This document shows, piece by piece, positions 33,614-45,125 of a stretch of 64,000 nt of DNA. Below the pieces are notes generated by a model. It had not been told where the DNA came from. It was given only the letters and a program-made list of their open reading frames with translations, and ran no database searches. The stretch comes from Verticillium longisporum. Its lineage: Eukaryota > Ascomycota > Sordariomycetes > Glomerellales > Plectosphaerellaceae. The position numbers were made by a program, and so were the translations under genes. How positions within the stretch are numbered: the stretch's first letter is position 1; each line of letters starts with the position of its first letter. Location of the stretch: contig JAETXT010000009.1 in assembly GCA_019188255.1 (NCBI GenBank), forward strand, positions 2,542,001 to 2,606,000, read 5' to 3'.

Positions 33614-35752
33614 GCCGGGTCTCGATCGGGCCAGGGAGAACGGTAATGGCAACGGCGGTGAGGGACCAAGTTGCACCGCGGACGGGGGTGTGCGGAAGGC
33701 TGAACGGAAAATCGATGTACGAAATTTCTGCACCGGCTAGGAAGAAGCGGTGCGCTGTAATGGTATTCTTGGTTGTTCGATCGCTGCCCCCCTGGTCAAC
33801 AGAAAATTTTCACCACCATTCCCAGGTCAAACAGTTCACGATGATTCGACTATCCCGATGATGTGGGTGGTAGTTGGGGGAATCGCTTCATGCAGGATAA
33901 TGGGCACAACGAAATTAGGAGAAGGCGGTCAAGCAGCCATTCTCGGTATCGCAACCGGAAGCAATTGCAGTGGCAGATGGAGAAGCCAGGGACCTGCATG
34001 GTTTGGAGGTTGGGGGGGTTAGGGGAGTCGGCTGCAGCCTCGACGGTGGACCATTGGCGGGTCCAACTACCAACTACCAACCTTCCTTCCATCCAAGACA
34101 GAATGATTGAGGGCCACCCTCCTTCCGAAGCGCTCCCTGAAATGGACCCCAGCTTCAGCGTCCCAGCCGCTACTGGGACACTACTGGATACGTCGACAGG
34201 TAGTGCAGGACCACACTCCCTTTTGATGGGCCCCGAGGCTTCAGTGAGCTCCACCCGACTGCGTTGTCAAGGCGAGAAGGTGTCACATTGCACCCAGCCC
34301 GAGCTTCGAGCTTGAGTCCCTCCTGCCTGCCACTCACCACGCAGGTAGGAAGGACTGGACAGTAGTGGACGGGAGGTGGGCCTGCCACAGCAGCGTGCAT
34401 CCTCCAGTATGCAGCCGATGAGGGTCCTCCCACGTACAAAGTACAAACGCCATTCATCGTACATGCTTGCGTGGTAGGGGTCAGGTATGGGTGCAGGCTA
34501 CTAGCATCAGACGGACTCGTCCGCCCCGCGGTCGTGTCTACTCTTGATTTGCCTACCTAGAAAACAATCAGTGGCAGATAACGAACCGGGTGGAAAGATT
34601 GGAGTTATCGGCTTCCAAGCTAGAAACGCATCGTCATTTGGGGGCCTGGATGGAACATGGTGCTCCGCGCGTGGGTACGTGGGTACTATGTACGTGGGTA
34701 CGTGATGGTACGGGTAGGAAGATCATGCCGGGTAGGGTCGCTCGCTACCTGCCTACTTTGCTCAGGTACCGAACGGTATGACCATGACGAAAGATGAAGA
34801 CGGAAGTGGAATGTTCGTAGCGATTCTATCGTGTCAGTCAGCCCCTGGAGTATTACCTAAAGGTGGCCAGTCTGGGCCTGCCAGCTCTGTCACACGACCA
34901 AGCCTCGGGAGGTTGACTCGTTCTTTCTGTTGGGGATAAACCGGGCCCCGGGTGCCATGACGAACCACGACGAACAGGTGACGCTGGTGCAATTCCCCCT
35001 CCCTTCCCCTTTCCGGAGCAACGAATCTCAGGCATGCGTGTCTTCACACACCAGTGCGTCCATCTCTAGGTCCTCTAGGTTCTTCTCTTGGGTCCTGAAT
35101 GGTACATGGTATGGGCACCATTATCTCGCTGGCACTGTGTCTTATCTCTGCTCTCCCCCCTCCCCCCCCCCTCCCGTGTGTAGATGAAACGCTCTCACCA
35201 GGCTGATCGCTGATACATTCCCCTCCTGCTGCCCGTTGAACGGATCAATATATTCAGTACACGGGAAAGGGGGATCACAGATTGTCACTTGCTCGCCTGC
35301 TGCTGCTACACAACCCCGAGCGAGGTACGGTGCTTGACGCGTCTTTGTTTGAGACTCATGCAGGGACAAAGTTGCTTCGGGCCTGGTCATTGCTCCTCGC
35401 GGCTATGTATCTGTCGAGCGTATCCCCCAGATTCGATGAGGTACCTGGAGGTCAAGCGTCACGCTGTAACATGTAGGTAAGGTAGGCCAGGTAGGCTGCA
35501 GGACGAGATGAGCGCAGTCGAGGGGTCCAGCTCATCATCCCATGTAGGCCAATGGAAGCCTCCATCAGGGACACTGCGGGGCGAGTGAAACAGGGCACTT
35601 GAAAGAATGCGGGCGCGAAACACGGTGCGGGTTCGGGGAGCAGGAGGCAGTAGATTAGCAGATTACGGACAACAAACCAAGGAGCACGAGCAGACAGCAA
35701 GTGCCAGAGAGACTGCCGCATTCGTTCGAACTGGTCCAACCTTGAAGGGCCA

Positions 35753-35792
35753 AGGTCCAGGTCCAGGTCCGGGTCCGGGTCCAGCCCAGACA
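35753..35792 (+). repeat. Hexamer array GGTCCA/GGTCCG
   Basis: About six tandem copies of a GGTCC(A/G) hexamer. Related in sequence to the array at 11340-11475. Confidence 0.75.
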
Positions 35793-36283
35793 CAGACAGT
35801 GTGGGTTGCGTGTCTTGCCGAACGGCAGGAACCAGAGCGATACGAAGAGAACAGGTAGCAATTCCAGCGCCGGAAGCGACTGCGACGACCTGGCCAGGGC
35901 GAACCGTCTAGTACCTGGCAGTGTTGGCGGTGAGCGAGCCCTGGCAGCCTGTTGCTCACTTGACGCATGGCAGTACCCCACACGGTCCCGAGTCTGGTAC
36001 TGCACACGGCCTGGGGAACATGTCTGTCGCTATCGGCTACCTAATGCCTCGCACCTCGTGCCCCGTCCATCTTGGTAGTTCGTTACGACAACGTGTCATG
36101 CCGACAGTGCGCAAAGTGCTACCTTGTTTGTTTACTTGTCGCTCAACTTGGCTGCTCACTGGCTGTCGCACGGTCGCAGCCACCCCACCTGGGCTGCTGG
36201 GCTTGCGTCGTCGCCCTATCCTGCACCTGGCCCGCCCGGCTGGCCCCACCCCCCCCCACATATAGCGGCGCCGCCTTCCATGC

Positions 36284-36313
36284 TCATTCCCCTCCCCCCC
36301 CCCCCCCCCCCCC
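36284..36313 (+). repeat. Poly-C tract (C20) in kinase upstream region
   Basis: An uninterrupted run of twenty C at 36294-36313, preceded by CCCCT. Given the homopolymer problems elsewhere in this window, its true length is uncertain. Confidence 0.8.
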
Positions 36314-38021
36314 GTTGCTCGACCCAGTCAAGCCAGTCGACCAGTCAAGGCGGGCCTTCCTCCTGCCCTGCCGCCGCTGCCACCGCCCTTTCCGTCTCGT
36401 TCCTCGCCCTCCCCCCAGGCTCCCAGCTCCCAGATCCCACCACCCCATCGTCTCCACTCCTCTCTCGCTCTCTCTGTCTCTCACCCGTCCTCTCGCTCTC
36501 TTGCTGGCTGCTCTCTCTCCTGTTCCTTCCCTGTCTGTCACTCTTCCAGCTTCCCACCGCCACATCCGCATCGTCTCTCCTTGTTCCTGCACCTTCTCTC
36601 ACCTCTCTAATACATCGTCTCCTCCGCCCCGCTACCCTTCTTGCTTTCCTCATCTCTGCCCTTCTACCGTTGATAATCGTTACCCTCCTCTCCCGCCCTC
36701 CTTTCCTCAAAGAGGCCTCTCCTTCTCTCGTTGCACCTCGCTCATTCCCTCGGCTGCTCTCTCGTACTGCCAATACTCCAACGACCACCCCCACTTCTTG
36801 CCAGCAGACCGTCCAGTTGCTTCTCGAACCACGGAGAACCAGCCAGACCTCTTTGCGAGCAATCAAAGCAACGCAACGCAATCCATCACGCCATCTTCCG
36901 GATCCAGCTCATCCATCAAGAAGATTAGGGAAGAGAGGCCTACTTGATCCGCATTTGCCCCAGCGTATCCCGCTGTTCCTGTTGGGTCCCATCCATCGTC
37001 CTTCAGCCTGCCCAGCCTTGAGTCACCTGCTTCCTGCCTTTGACTCATTCGACATCCGTATCACCACGTCGACGTCGAGCTAGTCCACGAGAGTCGAACA
37101 GTACTTGATCAAGCTACGACCCGTCGTCGCTTGACTGCTTCTCACTTCACACTCGCCAGCCCTTCCTTGGTTACGCTCAAGACATCGAATGCTGCCTGCA
37201 TAACATCGGACGCCCCGGCCGACTGGGTAATCTGCTTGCCAGCAAGCGATTGACTGCTGAGAGAACAAGACTCGACGGTGCTAGTCATCGACCACCCGGC
37301 GTCTCACATCGACCAGCTCCAGCCTCGTGCCTGTTCGAGTTCCTCGTTCGACCGACCATCACGAGTCCCTCCTCCACCAGTCAAAGCTCACCACACCCAC
37401 CACACTCCTCCAACCACGAAATAACAACATCCCCGCCGCCGTCTCGCCCCCGACTGCTGCAACAACAGTTCTCAACGTCTTTCACTACATTTTCCCTATC
37501 TTGTTCCACCCGGTCTCCCATGTCCTCATAACGACCCTTGACTCTTTCGAGCAACTCTGCTCTAGCGCCTTTCACGAAAACCACAACGACCATCGCTTCT
37601 TTCTCATCTGTACCGACCGTTCGATCCAACCAACCAGTTATCAATGAGCCTCTGATACGTGAACGAACAGGAGTTTTATATCGTCTTATTTGTCTTGACC
37701 GACCCGCACATTTTCTGTACATTCAGCACGCACCCCTCAACAGCATTTCTTCACCGTCCCAGTTGGGCCGTCAGCAACAACCGCAACCCTCGTCCGGTGT
37801 CCCGATCACCAGTATCGCCTGAATCACCACCACCGGCACCTGCTCCGTCACAACCCCTCAATCCAAGTCTTTGAGCAGCGGACATCGAGAAGGAAGCACA
37901 AAAAGGAGTTTTACACACCTGCTTGTATCACCACTTCATCGATATTTCATCAACATCTTCCTCTTCCTGATACCCTTCAAACAAAAATTTCTTATTATCA
38001 TTTTCTTCACACATACACACA

Positions 38022-39925
38022 ATGTCTTGCCTTCGAGACAACTTCCAGAGCGGCGTCCTCCTCGACGGCCGCTACCAAACACTCTCCGCTCTCAACTCTG
38101 GCTCGTTCGGCATGGTCTTCAAGGCCAAGGACACCTTCACTGGCGAGACAGTCGCCATCAAGTGCCTTGCCAAGACGCCCGATGCCGACGACGAATGCAT
38201 GGCCTTTGCGGTTGACGACAAGTCTGAAGAGAAGCAGCTGCACGGCCGCTTGTCCCACCACAACATTGTCAATCTCCTCCGTGCCTTCGAGACGGAGTCG
38301 CACTCGTACCTGGTTCTCGAGTTCTGCTCCCGAGGTGACTTGTATGAGGCGATTCGCAACGGCCACGGCCCCCTCGAGACGGAGCACGTCCGTCAGTTCA
38401 TGCTCGAGCTTGTGGATGCTGTCACGTACATCCACAAGATGGGCGTCTATCACCGCGATATCAAGCCTGAGAACATCTTCCTCACCCAATCCGGCGCCAT
38501 GAAGCTGGGTGACTTTGGTCTCGCCACCAAGGACCAATGGACCTTCGAGACCACTGTCGGCAGCGACCGTTACATGTCCCCTGAGCAGTACGATTCGGCC
38601 GGTGCGGGTTACTCCCCGGCCCAGGCTGACATCTGGGCCATCGGCATCTGCCTCCTCAACGTCCTCTTCTCACGCAACCCCTTCACCACCCCCACCGAGG
38701 CCGATCCCCTTTTCCTCGACTTCTCTCGTGACAAGCAGTCGCTTTTCGACGTCTTCCCCTCCATGTCCCAAGACACGTACGAGGTCATCGTGCAACTGAT
38801 GAGTCTTGACCCGAAGAAGCGGTCCCTCGTCGGGGCGCGCGCTGCTCTCCTCCGTCTCGTCAGCTTCACCACCTCAGAGGAGGACATGGACGATTTCTGC
38901 TCGACCGAGAAGCCTGTCGTGGCGAGTGCCAACCGCGAGCCTCTGCGCACCCCATCTATCCAGAGCCCAATGGTTGACAACGGTGCCTCCCCTGGACCAA
39001 GGCCCTCCACACCACTCCCCCCAAGCCTATCCGCCAGCTCAGCGTCATCCCCGACGACGAGAGCTACACGGAAGACCTCTTCTCCAAGTCGGGTGGAACA
39101 GCCGGGTGGTTCTCCGGGTCCATCGAGGCACCGTCCTTCTCTTCGACCTTCAACTCGACTTTGACCATGGGTACGTCGATGAAGTCGATGGCCATTCAAC
39201 GTCCGGTTCCCGCCGTCTCTCGACCACCTCCCCGCACCTCTGCCATCAGTGGATCTCTCCCCGTCACCATGGCCAAGCCTCGCAATGTTCACTCGTCCGG
39301 GTCCCTTGGGTTCGGTCGTCTCAGTGATGTCGTATCCAAGAGCTGGAGCGACATGTGGGACGAGGACATTGAGGAAGAGGAAGAGGAGGCGCGCCAGCAA
39401 CTCGAGTCACTGCGTGCCATGAACTCCAGGACCTGGAGCCAGGAGAGCAAGTCGGCAGAGGCGGACCAGGCCACTGTCGTGGCCGACAATGCGTCTGTCG
39501 TGCACAACGACATCGATGACGACCTGGTCGCAGACGGCTTCTTCTTCCAGGAGGCCCCTGCTCCCAAGCCGTCCACGGTGGACATGTCGACCCGCTACTC
39601 CCCCCCTCCCAAGCGCAGCAACGTCGACAAGTGGGCTGCCCTCGGCCAGCGACGTCGAGCCTTGGCCGGACAGTCAGAACCCAACAAGACGCCTGACTGG
39701 CTCAAGCCTCGTCGACCATCGGTCACGGCGCATCAACCAACACCTGTCACAGGGTTCTGGGAGCAGTATGGATTGAATATCCAGACTTCGAACAAGACTG
39801 TGAAGGAACGAAACAAGGATTGCCCATGGAACAAGGGCAGAGATTGGAATTACTGGCGCCGAGACAAACGTTCAGAACTCGGTGACGTCGAGTGGGTTGG
39901 CGGCTGGCAGGAGGCTCACTCCTAG
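38022..39925 (+). CDS. Ran1/Ksp1-like serine/threonine protein kinase
   Basis: Protein kinase with an N-terminal catalytic domain (about residues 12-290) and a long Ser/Pro-rich tail, about 634 aa. Kinase marks: glycine loop LNSGSFGMVF, AIKCL, catalytic loop YHRDIKPEN, DFGLA in place of canonical DFG-LA spacing, and SPEQY in the activation segment, then DIWAIGICLLNVL. These resemble fission yeast Ran1 and budding yeast Ksp1 (nutrient-controlled entry to meiosis or filamentation). The frame breaks in a run of six C (39017-39022). One more C joins PRPSTPLPP to KPIRQLSVIPDDESYTEDLF and on to the conserved end (WWKP-free) ...KGRDWNYWRRDK and GDVEWVGGWQE. Start ATG 38022 fits the kinase fold edge. 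A very long pyrimidine-rich leader lies upstream. Confidence 0.88.
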
Positions 39926-40099
39926 CTGGTCGTCTCTTGTAGTTGGATCCCCTCTTTGAGGTGCATGTCGGCTCATGGGCACCCGGGTGTGCGTTGAAGC
40001 GCGACATGCGGAATAGCCTTTTGGATGCACGGTCTCAACTCGCCTTCTGAGTATTAGCTATCTCCAGAATAATCTAGAATACCAGAGGTTACCCACTAA
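39926..40099. other. Kinase 3' flank
   Basis: Short 3' flanking sequence of the kinase gene, ending where the repeat island begins. No feature recognised. Confidence 0.4.
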
Positions 40100-41095
40100 A
40101 CTTGCCCCCATTAGTGATGGTGCTGACTATCCTTTGGTGCCAAACTTGGCCTCAGTACTTGATATGTCGCCAAGTGAATTAAAGGATATGACGAATAGTA
40201 CATCTACATGCCTGTACGTTTTTGTTTTTTCGACAGACCTACCCGCTATAACTATCCCTTTGAACCCGAAATTGATCTCAGGTACAAACATTACGTACTG
40301 GAAGGACCCAACTAACATGGCAGAAATGAGCTATACAGCTAAACAAACCGTAGGCCTAGCCCACAGTACATTAACAACAAGCTATAGTACTACAGGACAC
40401 CTAACGACATTAGGCGTACTGGGGTATATGGCGAGGATCTCAGGCGGATCACGTTAGAAAGAGGTAGGGTCCTAGGTATTGCCAAGGTAGCGAAAGGTAG
40501 CGAAAGGCGTAGCGCGAAACCTGATCATGAAGGCGGTACAAGACTTATGGGGCGCTTGCTTGTACTGAGATCAATTTCGGGTTCAAAGGGATGCGACTGG
40601 ATGAGTGCCTATCAAGATCCACATTAGAGCTATTCAACCAGGCGGTGGTCAGTTGATGTACTGAGGTTTAACATTGGCCCCAAAGGGATGATGGACAGCC
40701 GCGTGGCCAGAAAATAAAAATCACCAACTAACTCGAAGGATACAACGGGCAGCACATCTAGATGCCAAGTACTTGCATTTCAGAGACATATCCGCCTTCA
40801 ATTATGGACAGAGGTTGTACCTGCTGAGATGCACCTTGAGCTCTTTCAGCAGGCGGTTTAAGCAGGCGGTGATCAATGTATGTACTGAGGCCAAAGGGCA
40901 CTCAAGGAATGACCTATGCCGGCTGTTGCAGACCCTGTCTGATGAGCTGTATGCGCTCGCAGCTGGTACGAGGGATCCCTTAAGACAGTGGGCGTTTGAC
41001 TCCGAGGGTCGGTCGGATGTAGTGGCATGTCTGTTGCGTAGTCTGAGGGCAATGGGGCATCACGCGAGGTTCAACCTGATATAGATGTAGATGGC
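40100..41095. repeat. Repeat island, probable decayed mobile element
   Basis: Composition changes here: AT- and TpA-richer than flanks on the left side. A perfect 28-bp inverted repeat (40254-40281 and 40565-40592, core CCCTTTGAACCCGAAATT) is followed by direct, decayed repeats containing CAGGCGGTG...TGTACTGAGG at about 40639-40667 and 40862-40890, each followed by CCAAAGGG. The frames 40134-40457 (107 aa) and 40773-41084 (103 aa) have no ATG-anchored similarity that I recognise. The second contains YLLRCTLSSFSRRFKQAV, echoed by the upstream repeat unit. This looks like fragments of one element in both orientations, possibly affected by RIP. Family not identified. Confidence 0.55.
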
Positions 41096-41444
41096 GATTG
41101 TCGATTTCAAAACGCAAGTCACCCCCCTTTCCCTTCAACTGACCCCGCCCCAAGACTGACTACTTCCATGTGCTCGACAGGCGGGCGCAGTGGCGGGCGA
41201 AGCAAGACGGGTGGACAGGCTGCGACTTGAAGGGCATGGAGGCATGCATGAGTGCCATGGCACTTGTAAATTCAGGTTGATGTATCCGTGTATATGCATG
41301 GGACGCCGATGATGCAAAAACGGAGGCCCCTCCCGCCCCCTAGGGCGCATTTCCTCACCTGCGGTGCTTCTCCTGGCTGGCACATCCCTCCTCGTCTTAT
41401 TCCTTTTTGTTCTTTTCCTGTTTTGAAAGAATGACAGCCACCGT

Positions 41445-43904
41445 TCACGCGGCGCCTATGAGATCCTTGGGCAAAAAGGCCCATACGGTTCCGACGAAGG
41501 ACAGGGTGGTGGAGACGGCCATGATGACGTAGCAGAGGAGTCTTTCTCGGGCGGAGATTTCCTTGCCGAAGAGCTTGAGGTAAAAGGCGACGGGCAGGCT
41601 GTATGCAGCAACTGTCAGTCCAGGACGCACGGAAGGCATGGAAGGGACACGGAGGGGGGGAACGCACATGACGCAAATGGTGAAGCAGAGGGCGCTGCCC
41701 ATAAAGGCCATGATGCTGTCGAAGGAGGGGAAGAGGATGGAGATGACGAGGAAGACGAGAATGGTGGCGACGCGGATGAAGATGCGCAGGAGGCCGCGGA
41801 AGGTGGCGGAGCGGCCGACGAGGCCGTCGCTGTCGGCCATGGCGTGGTGGTGGAGGCCGGCGAGGACCTCGACGGTGGCGATGATGGGGCGGCCGTTGAG
41901 GGGGGTCTTGGTGAGGGGGATGATGGCGATGAAGACGCAGAGCAGGACGGTCAGGGCTCGGGGGTAGCCGCTCGTCTTGAGAATGTTGGCCGTGATCTCG
42001 TCGAGGACGCCGTCTCCGAACATGAGGAGGCCGACGACGGCCGTGACAGCGTCGAGGGCATACTGGATGTGCCGAGATGGCCGGTCAGCATACCATGACG
42101 AGTCAGACAAAGAAAGGGGCTCGTTGTTTTGCGCGTACCGAGAACGAAAAGGTCACCTTGATGGCCTTGCCAAACTTTTGCGGGTGGCGCATGTCCCTGT
42201 AAATCTGGAGGCAGGCCGTGTTAGTGACGTCTGTACGTTGCGCGCGATGCTCAGGAGGGGGCATACGTTGGGGAAGACGCTGTGGCCGCCCCACGGCGAC
42301 ATGAGCAGGCCGAAGGACAGCGGCAGGGTGAGCCAGTTGGCGGGGAACAGGTAGGTGCGGGCGGGCTCGATAAGCGAGCCCGGCGTTTCCTGCTTGATGA
42401 GGCCGTCGATGACGACGATGGACACGACTGCGCGGTCAGCAGGCCTTCAATAAGAGAAAAGGAGGAGAGAGAGAGGGAGAGAGAGAGAGACGCACTGGAG
42501 AAGCAGCACATGATGCCAATGACGCTCGTAAAGCTCAGCAGGCGCAGCGGCAGAAAGTTCAGGGGGATCAGCAGCAGGGCGCAGACGAGCTTCCACATGG
42601 TCAGGGTCAGGACGCCGGGGAAGAGCAGGACGAGGGTGTCGGCGAACAGCACGAAGAGGGCGACGCAGGCGGCGAGGAGCTCCATGGTGAAGAGGAGGCT
42701 CGTGGCGATGCGGGCGTTGCGGCCGTAGGAGATGTAGGCGAGGTCGGAAAAGGTGATGAGGCTGGCGTCGAGGTCCATGCACTTGGCGAGGAGCTTGGCG
42801 GTGTACGAGGTGACGGCGGCGGAGAGCAGGAGGATGGTCATGCCGCACACCCAGCCGGCGTACTTGATGCCGAGGGGCAGGCTGAGGAGGCCGACGCCGA
42901 TGAGGACACTGGCGAGGTCAGTCAGAGAGAGAGAGAGGGGGGGGAGGCAGGGAGAGAGAGAGAGAGAGGTACTTGATCGAGTTGAAGATGGTCTGCGGCA
43001 GGGTCGACTGCCCCTCGACAGCCAGGACAATCTTGCCGTCCTGCTCGACCTCCTTGACGAGGATGGGCAGGTGCTCGCCGGCGGGCAGGTCGGCGGCGTC
43101 GGCCTGCTGCTGGCGCCAGAGATCACCTGCCTCGGCCATGGAGGGGGCGTCGACGTCGGGCAGGGTGCCATAGGTGCGGTAGGAGCTGTAGCTGCCGACG
43201 AGGGGCGGGGTCGCGAGGTGGGGAGGGACGGCGAAGATGGAGGCGCGGCGGGTGCTGCTGCTGAAGCTGGCGCGGTGGTGGTGGTCGATGTGGTCGACGG
43301 CGTGCTTGCGCTCGGGATCCCGCGAGGACGAGCGGTGGCTGCCGGTGGTGGCGGCGAGCAGAGGGGCGCCCTCGCCGGTGAGGGCGTCAAAGTGGGAGGC
43401 GGCGCCCTCGCCGAGGATGCCGCCGCTGGGGGACTGGGCCTCGAGATGTTGGCGCAGCAGTGAGGTGCGTGGGTGGGACGAGCTGGCGTCGACGTGGCTG
43501 CGGCCGTAGTCGAGGCCATAGTCGAGGCCATAGTCGAGGCCGTCGGTCGAGGGGGCGGCCAAGGGGGCCTGGTCGGGGGCGAAGATGAACGAGGGGCGCT
43601 GGGGGATGACCTCTGCGAAGCCGGCGGCACGGGCCCAGCTGCGGGTGAAGGAACGTATGCTGTTGACGCCTCCCAGGTCGGCAACGGCGGCGAGGTGTCG
43701 CGTCACGGAGGAGCGGCGACGGCGGCGGCGCAGGCCCCCTGTTTCGCTGTCCCTGTGGTCATCGTTCTGGTCGTTCTGGTCGTCGTGGTCGCCGTCGTCG
43801 AGCAGCGACTGGTCCTCGGCGACGGCGTTGGAGTCGATGCTCACGGAGCGTGGCGAGGCGCCGCGTTCGTAGTCATCCCAGGTGGCGGGGACCCTGGAAG
43901 CCAT
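41445..43904 (-). CDS. avt1: AVT1-like vacuolar amino acid transporter (AAAP family)
   Basis: Amino acid/auxin permease family member resembling Avt1, which exchanges amino acids across the vacuole membrane. Six exons, 43904-42973, 42908-42496, 42427-42267, 42204-42139, 42062-41668 and 41598-41445, sum to 2121 nt (706 aa). About 310 residues of disordered cytosolic N-terminus include an acidic DDGDHDDQNDQNDD and a DYGL tetrapeptide repeat. The transporter core starts with [27 protein letters not shown] and has about ten hydrophobic helices: AACVALFVLFADTLVLLF, SFGLLMSPWGGHSVFPN, AVVGLLMFGDGV, FTICVILPVAFYLKLFG. Introns 1 and 2 are largely CT microsatellite, yet splice junctions keep the family sequence. 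Start ATG 43904 (MASRVPATWDDYERG). Transport substrate is not predictable. Confidence 0.92.
43499..43553 (-). repeat. 12-bp coding tandem repeat (DYGL) in AVT1-like gene
   Basis: Nearly identical 12-bp units encode GLDYGLDYGLDYG in the disordered N-terminus of the transporter. Copy number probably varies between strains. Confidence 0.8.
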
Positions 43905-44514
43905 GAGAAGGGCGGGTGTTTCTCTGTCGCGTGGTCTGGAGGCAGTTGGTCGACGAGGAGGCGGCAGTTCTTCGATTCTTCGACGACGAGGCAGTAGTTC
44001 TACGACGACGAGGCGGCAGTTTTTCGAGGCGGGCGGCAGACGACGAGTCGGGTGACGGCGGAGGCAGGGTGGGAGCGTGGCGAGACAGACGCTGTGGACG
44101 CGACGAGACGAGTTCCAGTCGAAAAGACTTTTTTTGTCGAGGTGGTATCGCACCGAGGGGGGGGAATTGTCGGCGGGGTTCTGTAGAAGGGGAAATCAGA
44201 AAATGCAGAGGAGAGGAGAGGAGGGGACGACGATGTGCCTTGTGCTTTCTTCCCGCCGTCTCGATCGGTCGTCTCGTCTCGATCCCTCTTTTCTCGTCTT
44301 CTCGCGTCCCCGGCGTCTTGAATTGCCTACCAAGCCTTGCAAGCCTACCTTGCCTATCTACGAAGCGGAGCCCCGACGGCTCAAGCGCAGCAACAAGCGC
44401 AGCAACCCTGGCGCCGCCCCCAGCGCAAGATTAGCTCCGGAGGTGAGATGCAGCAGGTCGGACATTCCGCCATTGAGGCCTGCCCTGTTTTGCCTGCTTG
44501 CTGTCTTGTTGGCC

Positions 44515-44625
44515 TGCTTATTTTGTCCTGCTTGTTCTGTCCTGCTTGTTCTGTCCTGCTCGTCATGTCCTGCTCGTCCTGCTTGTCCTGCTCGCCCTGC
44601 TTGTCTTGCCTTGCTCGTCATGCCA
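44515..44625 (+). repeat. Degenerate TGTCCTGCT(C/T) tandem repeat
   Basis: About ten copies of a 9-12-base unit such as TTGTCCTGCT or TCGTCCTGCT. Open frames across it are low complexity and rejected as genes. Confidence 0.75.
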
Positions 44626-44991
44626 GCCCTGGTTGCATCATGATCTCCTCCCATATGCCTCCCCAGCGTATCGCGGGCTGCCCACACGACCAAGGACCCA
44701 GGCTCAGGCCCAGGCTCAAACCCAGACCCAGGGGTGGGACGGCGAGACGGGAAGACGGGCCTCACGGATGGGCGGACGCTTGCCGGTTCATCACTTCGTG
44801 GCCTGGGCATGACAGCCGAGAGACTGATTCATGGCCATGCGTCCACGGCCGTCGCTGGCCGTTCCTCGGTGTGTGCAGGCGTTCCTCCTTGTGTCCAGTG
44901 TCCAGGCGTCGTTGTGTGTCCAGGTTACGTCGTTGTGCAGATGGGCATCACGAGACGCGCTGGAGGCCCCCTAGAAGGCTCCCCTAACACC

Positions 44992-45125
44992 CCTGGCCGC
45001 ATGTCCACTAACCCCCCGCCGCATGTCCCTAACACCTGGCCGCATGTCCCTAACACCTGGCCGCATGTCCCTAACACCCCCGCTGCATGTCCACTAACAC
45101 CCCGCCGCATGTCTACCAAGGCGCC
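44992..45125 (+). repeat. About six copies of a 20-22-bp minisatellite
   Basis: Units share GCCGCATGTCC(C/A)(C)TAACACC. The three central copies are nearly identical; outer copies are diverged. No coding role seen. Confidence 0.85.

Larger units (their letters stand above)
33614..38021. other. 4.4-kb gene-poor region with long pyrimidine-rich kinase leader
   Basis: From 33614 to about 36270 I see no supported gene, only low-complexity DNA: GTACGTGGGTAC variants at 34669-34717 and a GGTCCA/GGTCCG hexamer array at 35753-35792. From about 36240 to 38021 the plus strand is extremely C/T-rich, with a C20 run at 36294-36313 and TCTC arrays. The 36124-37083 frame (319 aa) translates this low-complexity tract and is not supported. 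The position and composition suggest promoter plus an unusually long 5' leader for the kinase at 38022. Confidence 0.5.

Noticed and set aside
36072..37083. Long overlapping plus-strand reading frames (291 and 319 aa) in the CT-rich tract
   Set aside because: Open in two frames only because the DNA is low complexity. They begin with non-ATG codons or have no domain, and they sit in the likely kinase leader.
40773..41084. 103-aa frame in the repeat island as a host gene
   Set aside because: Non-conserved, starts with a non-ATG or weak start, shares repeats with neighbouring non-coding sequence. More likely an element fragment.
42753..43463. 236-aa plus-strand frame opposite the AVT1-like gene
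   Set aside because: Antisense shadow in high-GC coding DNA. The minus-strand exons splice to a full transporter.
42918..44153. 411-aa minus-strand frame extending upstream of the AVT1-like ATG
   Set aside because: The extra N-terminal 83 residues are Arg/Pro low complexity from a non-ATG start. Family-like start is MASRVPATWDDYERG at 43904.
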